Source: an uncultured Lachnospiraceae bacterium (lineage in GTDB: Bacteria; Bacillota; Clostridia; Lachnospirales; Lachnospiraceae). Taken from it: a stretch of 8,632 nt of DNA. Shown here piece by piece: positions 1-6,383 of the stretch. The notes under the pieces are model-generated. The model did no database searches. It was not told where the DNA came from and saw only the letters and a program-made list of their open reading frames with translations. The stretch's first letter is position 1. Every line of letters begins with the position of its first letter. The translations under genes were made by a program, and so were the position numbers. The stretch covers positions 1 to 8,632 of the forward strand of contig CAKRHL010000082.1 of assembly GCA_934338765.1 (NCBI GenBank). The letters run 5' to 3'.

Positions 1-60
1 GGTTTATGAAACGATTCATGAATATGGTGTATACAGATAAGAACGATCGAAGAGATGGAT

Positions 61-86
61 AAGTCAAAGTATTATGGCTTTGACTT
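61..86. terminator. Perfect 9-bp inverted repeat at the 3' end of the CobW-like gene
   Basis: The arms AAGTCAAAG (61-69) and CTTTGACTT (78-86) are perfectly complementary and enclose an 8-base loop that contains the TAA stop (72-74) of the minus-strand CobW-like gene. The position fits a transcription-ending or mRNA-stabilising hairpin for that gene. However, no run of U follows the stem in the minus direction, and only a short TTTCCCC follows in the plus direction, so it is not a textbook intrinsic terminator. It could instead serve a gene that ends just left of the window. Confidence 0.35.
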
Positions 87-1016
87 TCCCCAGTAGTTTT
101 CAATGACTTCCTGATGCAGTCCCTCGCCGATCACAATGAGAATTGCCTGACCGTTTGGAATGGGATGGATCTCTGTTTGCCGGTAGGTTGCATTGACAGC
201 GATCCAGGTATTGTCCGGAAGTTTTTGAAAACCCTTGATACGAAAGACCTTGCCGCAGGCAGGGTCTTTTAATATTTGTGCACAGGACTCCCGTAGAAAT
301 TCTTCGGTAAACTCCATATTCATAAAATATAGACTGTCATATGTCTTTTTTTCATCCATCCAAAGCTTGCGGTAGTCGGCGGAATGATAACCGGAGTGCA
401 TGATCTTCTCGAAGTCAGCAGGAACCAGTTTGTCCCAGTCCTTTTGCAGCACAAGCCGGCCGGCCGGAGCAGGACACTGCAGCTCCTCCAGCAGATCGGA
501 GACATACCGGATTGTGGAGGAAAGGCCGGATGTGTCAGTTTCCTGTACATGGCTGTAAAGGATCGTGCCTGCCTGTGCTGCCTGAGAGGCGAGGAGAAAG
601 CGGGAGGAATGGGAGAGCGTGGTGTCCGGATTGGCATCAATAATGGTGATCACATTTCCAATCTCGTACCAGCGGTCCAGAGGATCCTCGTGCAGTGCAT
701 CAAAGAATTCATCCATATCAAAGATACCGGAGGGTTCCACTAAGACCCGGTCGTAGCCGCACATTCCCATAGCGATGAGCTTTGTTTTGAAACGACGTCT
801 GTGACAGTCGGCGTCACAGCCTCCTGCTACCATTTCCAGAGTGCAGTGATCTCCGAGAATATCCTGAAGCAGCATGGCATCCACATTGACAGCCCCAAAA
901 TCATTTTCCAGTATACCGATATTATTTCCCTGATCTATGAGATATTGGGCGTATTTTTTGATGAAAGTTGTTTTGCCGGATCCTAAAAATCCTGTGATCA
1001 GATCAATAGAAATCAT
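72..1016 (-). CDS. CobW/COG0523-family (G3E) P-loop GTPase, divergent metallochaperone-like protein
   Basis: A cytoplasmic 314-residue protein of the G3E GTPase family, whose members handle metal delivery or cofactor insertion (CobW, YeiR, ZNG1, alongside UreG and HypB). Visible motifs are Walker A GFLGSGKTT at residues 9-17, the family motif ENDFG at 37-41, VEPSG at 93-97 (where relatives have E-T-S-G) and a CobW C-terminal-like region around 225-310. Two departures stand out. The usual GCxCC metal site is GGCDADC (Cys67, Cys71), a C-x3-C. The expected NKxD guanine-specificity motif is absent near residues 151-161, which read ILYSHVQETD. The start is the ATG at 1016, because AGGGAGG (1024-1030) lies 7 bases upstream; an in-frame TTG at 1022 is only 1 base from that site and unlikely. 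The substrate metal is unknown and no metal-enzyme gene lies beside it. Family assignment is secure; the role is not. Confidence 0.87.
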   Translation of the reverse strand: MISIDLITGFLGSGKTTFIKKYAQYLIDQGNNIGILENDFGAVNVDAMLLQDILGDHCTLEMVAGGCDADCHRRRFKTKLIAMGMCGYDRVLVEPSGIFDMDEFFDALHEDPLDRWYEIGNVITIIDANPDTTLSHSSRFLLASQAAQAGTILYSHVQETDTSGLSSTIRYVSDLLEELQCPAPAGRLVLQKDWDKLVPADFEKIMHSGYHSADYRKLWMDEKKTYDSLYFMNMEFTEEFLRESCAQILKDPACGKVFRIKGFQKLPDNTWIAVNATYRQTEIHPIPNGQAILIVIGEGLHQEVIENYWGKSKP

Positions 1017-1058
1017 GTACAATCCTCCCTTTGCTGTGTGATATTGATTTATTTTGGT

Positions 1059-1081
1059 GCATAAGAATATTTATGCTTATG
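1059..1081. promoter_or_regulatory. Overlapping dyads, possible operator for the CobW-like gene
   Basis: Two perfect 6-bp inverted repeats overlap here: GCATAA (1059-1064) with TTATGC (1071-1076), and CATAAG (1060-1065) with CTTATG (1076-1081). The site is about 45 bases upstream of the minus-strand CobW-like start, in the AT-rich divergent region. Symmetry and position suggest a repressor site. CobW-like genes are often controlled by Zur or other metalloregulators in bacteria, but I cannot match this sequence to a known consensus. Such AT-rich dyads also arise by chance. Confidence 0.3.
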
Positions 1082-1173
1082 TTTATTTTGTACAGAAACT
1101 TCTCTTATCACGCTAGAGTTTATCACACATATCATAAAATTACAAAATATAAAAAGAATCACAGTGAAACTGC

Positions 1174-1202
1174 TTGTCTCATTATGAAAATACGTTTATA
1201 AT
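1174..1202 (+). promoter_or_regulatory. Sigma-A-type promoter for the sensor operon
   Basis: TTGTCT (1174-1179, 4 of 6 to TTGACA) is followed after exactly 17 bases by a perfect TATAAT (1197-1202). This predicts transcription starting near 1208-1210, about 40 bases before the sensor start codon. The short leader contains AAAGGAG at 1214-1220, which has no start codon at usable spacing. Confidence 0.7.
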
Positions 1203-1252
1203 TATTGTAGCACAAAGGAGAAATCCGGACATCAGGAAAGAGAGGTATGAAA

Positions 1253-4200
1253 ATGCAACACAGGAAGGGTTATCAGATCAGTCTGTTTGTGATCGGATGT
1301 ATTCTGGTAAATTGTCTTGGAAAATGGCTTGCGGCAGTATGGCAGCTTCCGCTTTGGATGGATTCGTTTGGAACCGTATGCAGTGCGTATGCACTGGGAC
1401 CGTTTTGCGGAGCGGTTGTGGGGGCAGCCACTAATGTGATATATGGATTTTATCATAAGGCATCCTATATTTATGCATTGACCAATATCGCAGTAGGTAT
1501 TTTGACCGGTTATTATGCGGCGAAGGGCTATTTAAAGGATCTTTTTAAGACCATGTCACTAAGTTTTCTCATTACGCTGCTTTCAGTTGGAGTATCCGTT
1601 CCTTTAAATTACGCATTGTATGATGGTAGTAGCGGCATTTTCTGGGGAGACGGAGTGGTTGATCTGTTGGGACAGATGGGGCTTTATTCGTGGCTGTGTG
1701 GCGTGATCGGTGAGTTTTATGTGGATTTTCTGGATAAGGTAGTTACTCTTGTAGCATTTTATGCAGGGCTTCGCTTATGGAATCGGTTAAAAAAGCATCA
1801 GGATAAAGGAAATGCCGGCAGGATCAGTCCCAATCACATCAAGATGGGTAGTATTGTTCTCCTGATGTTTCTTAGTTCCATGCTGTCAGAACCGGCGGTT
1901 GTTTCTGCACAGGGTACAGCTCATTCTTACAATAGGTATGTGCAGACGATCTATAATGACAATAACGGACTGCCCGGCGGCAAGGCAAACGATATTGCCC
2001 AGACAAAGGATGGTATTCTGTGGATCGGAACCTATGGCGGGCTTTACCGGTATAACGGAAGCCGTTTTCAGTGGATGGATCATTATGACTCTGTCAAGAA
2101 TGTCAATTGTCTGTTTACGGATGAGGCGGGCAGATTGTGGATCGGCACCAATGACAGTGGGGTGTCCATCTGCATCAATGAGGAGATATCCAATGTAGTG
2201 GATTCTTCCCAGGGGCTTCCGGCGGATTCGGTGCGCTGTATTACAGAATGTTCTGATGGCACCTTTTATGTAGGCACTTCCGACGCCCTTGCAATTGTTT
2301 CTCTGTCCGGCGGTCTGGCAGTCAGTGATATTGTTTCGGAGATTACCTATACAAAGAGTCTGTCGGCGGATCAGAAGGATCATGTGGCTGCGGTAACGGA
2401 TGAAGGAAGTCTTTATCTGCTATCCAATGGGAAAGTAATACAGCATCTGCAGAGAAAAAAATATCAGGAGGCATATTCCTGTTGTATGTTTGATGATCAG
2501 GGCAGATTGTATGTGGGGAGAACGGATAACCGCATTGAGATATATCGGCTCAGGGGAGAAAAGATAAAGAAGCTTCGGACCGTCTCCTGTGGTACGCTCG
2601 TAAATATTAAATCCCTTCATAAGTCAGAGGACCGGGAAATCTTTATCTGTGCGGATAACGGTGCGGGCTTTCTGGATGAAGCGGGGACATATCAAAGCGT
2701 GAATACCAACAAATTTAACAGTTCCATAGATCATATGCTCATTGATTATCAGGGTAATCTCTGGTTTACCTCTTCACGGCTGGGACTGCTCCGGATGTGC
2801 AAATCTGTTTTTACCGAGATATTTACAGAGGCGGGACTGGAGGAAGATGTTGTCAACACCGTGATCCGGTGGAAGGACGATGTCTACTTTGGAACGGACA
2901 GTGGTCTGAAAGCTGTGGATGGTGCTATGACCGGATCAAAAGATACTGATCTGTCCCGAAAGCTAAAGGGGATCCGGGTACGCTGCCTCATGGAGGACAG
3001 CAGGGGCAGTCTCTGGGTTTGTACCTCCGGAGCGGGCGTCTGGAATGTATCAGAGGATGGCACGATCCGCGTTTATTCCGAAAAAGACGGCCTTTTGGGA
3101 GATAAATTCCGTACAGCATTGGAATTAAATGATGGAACGATTGCTCTGGCAGGGAATCTGGGGATTTCCTTTGTACAGAACGGAAAGATATCCGGGAACA
3201 TCGGAGCATCCGACGGCCTGCCAAATCCCAAGGTGTTATGCATGCTTCAGCAGAAGGATGGGACACTTCTGGCGGGGACAGACGGAAACGGTATCGCTGT
3301 GATCCGTGACGGCAAAGTGCAAAGCCACTACAAAAAGATCAATGGTTTAAGCTCCGAGGTAATCCTGCGCATGGTGGAGGATACGGACAATGGAGGCATG
3401 TTTGTGGTTACCAGCAACAGCCTCTGTTTTATGAAGGGTGATAAGATTCGTATATTGGATAATTTTCCATATTATAATAACTACGATATTGTAGAGGGAA
3501 AGAAAGGGGAGGTTTTCGTCCTTAGCTCTGCAGGAATTTATGTAGTGGACAAAAAGAAGCTGGAACAGGGGAAAAAGCTGGATTATGATCTGTTGAATGC
3601 GACCAAGGGTCTGCAGGAATCACTGACTCCGAATGCATGGAATTATATTGACGAAAAAGATAATTTATATTTGTCCGGTGGCTTCGGTGCTGTATATATG
3701 AATATGAATGATTATGATTCCCACAATTTTTCTTATCGTATGCTGATGAAGTCCATTAAAATGGATGGGGAAACCTCTTATGTGGAGCGTGGGGAACCGT
3801 TTCATATCTCAAGAGGTGTAAATCGTGTGGAGATCATACCGGAGGTGGTCAATTATTCCGTCAATGATCCTTATGTCCGGGTGTGGCTGGAGGGTTATGA
3901 CAAAGAGCCGACGATCCTTCCGCAGAGTGAACTCAAAAATATCGTCTACACCAATCTGCCTACAGGAGAATATGTTTTCCATATGGCGGTGTACGACCAT
4001 CAGAAGACGAAGGTGATCGAGGAAAGCACCTATCAGATCATCAAGGATAAGGAAATTTATGACCACTGGTGGTTTTACGTTTACTATGGTATTGTGCTGG
4101 TGCTTGCGATCGTCTATCTGACCTGGCTCATTGTCCGGACACAGATCCAGAAAAAGCTCAATCTCCAGAAAAAGGAGTTAGAGCTTGCCAAAAACCAGAT

Positions 4201-4576
4201 CCAGATGGGTAATGAAACGATCATTACCATTGCAAGAACGGTGGATGCCAAGGATGAAAACACGAGTCAGCATTCCCAGAGAGTATCGGAATATTCTGTG
4301 ATGATCGCAGAGAAGCTGGGATACAGCAAGGAGGATCAGGAGGTGCTTCGCAAAACAGCACTTCTTCACGATATTGGAAAGATCGCCATACCGGATCGTA
4401 TCCTGAATAAAGCAGGGCGCCTGACGGATGAAGAGTATGGAGTCATGAAGTCCCATGTACTCCGGGGCGCAGAGATATTAAAGAACTTTACCTTTATTGA
4501 ACATGTAGATGAGGGAGCTCTTTATCATCATGAGCGGTACGATGGAAAGGGATACGTCAATGGTCTGAAGGGATAG
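1253..4576 (+). CDS. ECF-S-like membrane module / double Reg_prop propeller / Y_Y_Y / HD-GYP sensor, truncated by an in-frame amber codon
   Basis: A large transmembrane signalling protein whose output domain belongs to the HD-GYP cyclic-di-GMP phosphodiesterases. Residues are numbered from the alternative ATG at 1247. Six hydrophobic helices (about 9-176) resemble an ECF transporter S component. A signal-peptide-like stretch follows (200-221, ending VVSAQ). About 14 Reg_prop repeats (244-818; first repeat contains DGILWIGTYGGLYRY) suggest two seven-bladed propellers outside the membrane. A Y_Y_Y domain (about 828-917), a transmembrane helix (941-963), a basic coiled coil (964-990) and HD-GYP (from about 990) complete it. 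Visible metal ligands are His1009, His1041-Asp1042, His1070 and His1094-His1095. The GYP motif reads GYV (1102-1104). Translation ends at TAG 4574-4576, although the domain continues in frame to 4798, so a later Asp ligand is lost. The start chosen is ATG 1253, with AGAGG at 1241-1245 seven bases upstream; ATG 1247 is possible. The ligand is unknown. The domain order recalls Bacteroidetes HTCS sensors with a different output. Confidence 0.88.
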   Translation: MQHRKGYQISLFVIGCILVNCLGKWLAAVWQLPLWMDSFGTVCSAYALGPFCGAVVGAATNVIYGFYHKASYIYALTNIAVGILTGYYAAKGYLKDLFKTMSLSFLITLLSVGVSVPLNYALYDGSSGIFWGDGVVDLLGQMGLYSWLCGVIGEFYVDFLDKVVTLVAFYAGLRLWNRLKKHQDKGNAGRISPNHIKMGSIVLLMFLSSMLSEPAVVSAQGTAHSYNRYVQTIYNDNNGLPGGKANDIAQTKDGILWIGTYGGLYRYNGSRFQWMDHYDSVKNVNCLFTDEAGRLWIGTNDSGVSICINEEISNVVDSSQGLPADSVRCITECSDGTFYVGTSDALAIVSLSGGLAVSDIVSEITYTKSLSADQKDHVAAVTDEGSLYLLSNGKVIQHLQRKKYQEAYSCCMFDDQGRLYVGRTDNRIEIYRLRGEKIKKLRTVSCGTLVNIKSLHKSEDREIFICADNGAGFLDEAGTYQSVNTNKFNSSIDHMLIDYQGNLWFTSSRLGLLRMCKSVFTEIFTEAGLEEDVVNTVIRWKDDVYFGTDSGLKAVDGAMTGSKDTDLSRKLKGIRVRCLMEDSRGSLWVCTSGAGVWNVSEDGTIRVYSEKDGLLGDKFRTALELNDGTIALAGNLGISFVQNGKISGNIGASDGLPNPKVLCMLQQKDGTLLAGTDGNGIAVIRDGKVQSHYKKINGLSSEVILRMVEDTDNGGMFVVTSNSLCFMKGDKIRILDNFPYYNNYDIVEGKKGEVFVLSSAGIYVVDKKKLEQGKKLDYDLLNATKGLQESLTPNAWNYIDEKDNLYLSGGFGAVYMNMNDYDSHNFSYRMLMKSIKMDGETSYVERGEPFHISRGVNRVEIIPEVVNYSVNDPYVRVWLEGYDKEPTILPQSELKNIVYTNLPTGEYVFHMAVYDHQKTKVIEESTYQIIKDKEIYDHWWFYVYYGIVLVLAIVYLTWLIVRTQIQKKLNLQKKELELAKNQIQMGNETIITIARTVDAKDENTSQHSQRVSEYSVMIAEKLGYSKEDQEVLRKTALLHDIGKIAIPDRILNKAGRLTDEEYGVMKSHVLRGAEILKNFTFIEHVDEGALYHHERYDGKGYVNGLKG

Positions 4577-4798
4577 GAGATTCCCCTGAATGCCCGGATC
4601 ATTGGAATTGCCGATGCGTTCGATGCCATGACAGCCAATCGTGTATACCGTAAGAAGCTTGATATAGATTTTGTGTTAGAGGAGCTTCGCAAAGGGAGAG
4701 GAACACAGTTTGATCCGCAATTGGTAGATATCATGCTGGGGCTTTTGGAGGACGGAACTATTGACGTTGAGAGACTTTACGAAACAGACGGACAATGA
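4577..4798 (+). pseudogene. C-terminal remainder of the HD-GYP domain, in frame after the amber codon
   Basis: Directly after TAG the same reading frame runs 73 further codons to TGA (4796-4798) and encodes the standard end of an HD-GYP domain. It begins EIPLNARIIGIADAFDAMT, then NRVYRK, and includes RGTQFDPQLVD near the end. The Asp of IADAF (codon 1123 from ATG 1247) lies 28 residues after the second His of HHE, the spacing expected for the conserved metal ligand. Family members commonly have Glu or Asp where the stop lies (KG-E/D-EIP), so GAG to TAG is the simplest explanation. There is no ribosome binding site or early start, so this part is made only by readthrough. The full-length protein would be 1183 codons from ATG 1247. 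It could be a recent nonsense mutation, a sequencing error or a recoded codon. Confidence 0.85.
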
Positions 4799-4881
4799 TC
4801 TTCACAGAGCAGATATCATACACTTTGCAGAGCCTGTGCCTGAGGGCAGAGATCTGTGGGCTGAGAAAGGAAAGGATTACA

Positions 4882-6078
4882 ATGAAAAGAATATATATCA
4901 TAACCATCAGCAGTGCTTTGCTTGTGATATTGGCAGCATTTGGTCTGCATCTTCTGACAAAAGATGACGGGGAGCAGCGTACCATCACGGCAGGTTTTGT
5001 CTATGTGGGGGATACCAGCACTGCCTATACCGGCAATTTCGTCAAAGCGCAGAAGGCAGTAGAAAAGAAATACGGCGACAGAGTACGGACCATTGCCCGG
5101 TTTAATGTTACCGAGGGCAGTGAAGATGGTATTTTGAAGGAGCTGGTGGAGGAAGGCTGTGACATTATCTTTACCACAAGCTTTGGATTTGGAGAAAAGG
5201 CAAAGCAGTGGGCAGCGAAATATCCCAAGGTGCAGTTTTGTCAGTCCACCTGTTCCAATGCCAACGAGGAACCAAAGCTTTCCAACTATCATACCTATAT
5301 GGGAGCGATTTATCAGGGACGTTACATTTCCGGAGTGGCTGCGGGGATGAAACTGAAGCAGTTGATCGAGGAGGGGATCATCACGGAGGATCAGGCGAAG
5401 GTGGGATATGTAGGTGCCTATCCATATGCAGAGGTGATCTCCGGATACACTGCATTTTTCCTGGGGGTAAGGTCGGTTTTACCGTCAGCGGAGATGACGG
5501 TAAAATATACCAATACATGGGGCAGCTATGCATTGGAAAAGAAATATGCGGCACAATTGATCAACGAGGGCTGTGTGATCATTTCCCAGCATTCGGATAC
5601 TACGGGACCGGCAGTGGCATGCGAGGAGGTCAAGGGAAAGCATGTGGTATATCATGTGGGTTATAACCAGAGTATGGCGGATGTCGCTCCGACCACCTAT
5701 CTGACCGGATGCCGGATCAACTGGGAGCCGTATATATCTGCAGCGGTGGAAGCGGTATTGTCTGACAAGGACATTGAAGGCTCACTGGATGCAAATATCA
5801 ATGGAAACGATGCGGGAGCCGGTTTTGACCAGAGCTGGGTACAGATGCTGGAGGTGAATGAGCTGATCGCGGCACCGGGTACCAAAGAGGAGATTGAAAA
5901 ACTGATCGGCCGCTTTAAAAAGAAAGAGATCAATGTATTTCAGGGAGATTATACCGGAGTGGATCCGGATGACCCGAAGGACGTGATCTCTCTGGAAAAG
6001 GCATATCATGAAAATGAGAAGAGTTCCGCACCGACATTTCATTATGTACTGCAGGATGTGATCCATGTAGAAGAATAA
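4882..6078 (+). CDS. BMP/PnrA-family substrate-binding protein, membrane-anchored
   Basis: A 398-residue extracytoplasmic binding protein of the BMP (basic membrane protein, PnrA/Med-like) family, whose characterised members bind nucleosides for ABC transporters. The N terminus has Lys-Arg then a hydrophobic helix (residues 4-25) with no cysteine. It therefore lacks the lipobox normal for Gram-positive binding proteins and is probably held by an uncleaved signal anchor. The mature part (about 34-398) shows the two-lobe BMP pattern: AGFVYVGDTSTAYTG near 37-51, DIIFTTSFGFGE near 94-105, KVGYVGAYPYAEVISGY near 173-189, YTNTW (209-213) and a strongly family-like IISQHSDTTGPAVA (234-247). The start is ATG 4882, with AAAGGA 5 bases upstream. 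It follows the sensor gene by 83 bp (full-length stop) with no terminator between, and no permease or ATPase gene follows. I infer that it presents a ligand to the sensor or to a distant transporter. The actual ligand is unknown. Confidence 0.86.
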   Translation: MKRIYIITISSALLVILAAFGLHLLTKDDGEQRTITAGFVYVGDTSTAYTGNFVKAQKAVEKKYGDRVRTIARFNVTEGSEDGILKELVEEGCDIIFTTSFGFGEKAKQWAAKYPKVQFCQSTCSNANEEPKLSNYHTYMGAIYQGRYISGVAAGMKLKQLIEEGIITEDQAKVGYVGAYPYAEVISGYTAFFLGVRSVLPSAEMTVKYTNTWGSYALEKKYAAQLINEGCVIISQHSDTTGPAVACEEVKGKHVVYHVGYNQSMADVAPTTYLTGCRINWEPYISAAVEAVLSDKDIEGSLDANINGNDAGAGFDQSWVQMLEVNELIAAPGTKEEIEKLIGRFKKKEINVFQGDYTGVDPDDPKDVISLEKAYHENEKSSAPTFHYVLQDVIHVEE

Positions 6079-6182
6079 TGATCCGTGCAGAAGAAGTATT
6101 TTATCGATCAAAATTTGAACATTATCGTGTGATCGTGCCGTTATCCTATCTGATCGCACATAGCATCATGTGGTGTACCATG

Positions 6183-6226
6183 CAGGCGTGATTTTGAAAA
6201 GTAATTTTAAAGTTGCGCCTGTTTTT
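6183..6226 (+). terminator. Intrinsic terminator after the sensor-BMP operon
   Basis: CAGGCG (6183-6188) pairs with CGCCTG (6216-6221), and the stem continues inward through A-T and G-T pairs to about 17 bp with a 5-base loop near 6200-6204. TTTTTA follows at 6222-6227. It lies 105 bases after the BMP stop and is correctly placed to end the upstream transcript. Confidence 0.75.
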
Positions 6227-6281
6227 ATTGCTTTATGTAGTAATAAAAACTATATCAAATGGTAAAAAATAAAATAACATA

Positions 6282-6310
6282 TTGACATTTAAACTGAAAA
6301 AGAATAACAT
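6282..6310 (+). promoter_or_regulatory. Promoter for the flavoprotein-acylphosphatase operon, with an overlapping dyad
   Basis: A perfect TTGACA (6282-6287) is separated by 17 bases from TAACAT (6305-6310, 4 of 6 to TATAAT). TATAAA at 6311-6316 is too far from this -35 to be its partner. The region is very AT-rich. GACATTT (6284-6290) and AAATGTC (6314-6320) form an inverted repeat bracketing the promoter, and AATAACAT occurs twice 30 bp apart (6273-6280 and 6303-6310). These look like possible regulator contacts but match no site I recognise. Apart from this promoter and the upstream terminator, nothing else was seen in the 305-bp gap 6079-6383. Confidence 0.6.
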
Positions 6311-6383
6311 TATAAATGTCCGAAATTAAAGAGATATTTGAAAAACAGAGAAAAATATTGCGTTGCAGAAAAGAGGATGGTTT

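Noticed and set aside
1..62. Open frame from the left edge to TAA 60-62 on the plus strand, possibly the tail of a convergent gene
   Set aside because: Only about 20 codons, with no recognisable motif; a stop-free run this short is expected by chance.
384..743. Plus-strand open frame opposite the CobW-like gene
   Set aside because: Antisense to a gene with clear family motifs, no ribosome binding site, low-complexity unnatural protein; a shadow frame.
1023..1252. Cyclic-di-GMP or other riboswitch in front of the sensor gene
   Set aside because: The predicted leader is only about 40 bases and shows no conserved aptamer core.
1886..2383. 165-codon minus-strand frame inside the propeller region
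   Set aside because: Opposite a well-supported repeat-domain gene; no family features and no start signal.
4574..4576. Pyrrolysine at the amber codon
   Set aside because: The position is a variable surface residue, usually Glu or Asp, in a phosphodiesterase unrelated to methylamine metabolism, and nothing in the window hints at a pyl system. A nonsense mutation or error is simpler, though suppression is left open.
5208..5666. 152-codon plus-strand frame overlapping the BMP gene
   Set aside because: Out of frame with the clear BMP reading frame and Gly/Cys-rich in a way typical of a shadow.
6120..6170. Partial dyad TGTGATC ... GATCGCACA after the BMP gene
   Set aside because: Arms pair only with a 2-base bulge, and the real terminator lies just downstream.
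6311..6316. TATAAA as the -10 of the promoter with TTGACA at 6282
   Set aside because: The spacer would be 23 bases, too long; TAACAT at 17 bases fits better.
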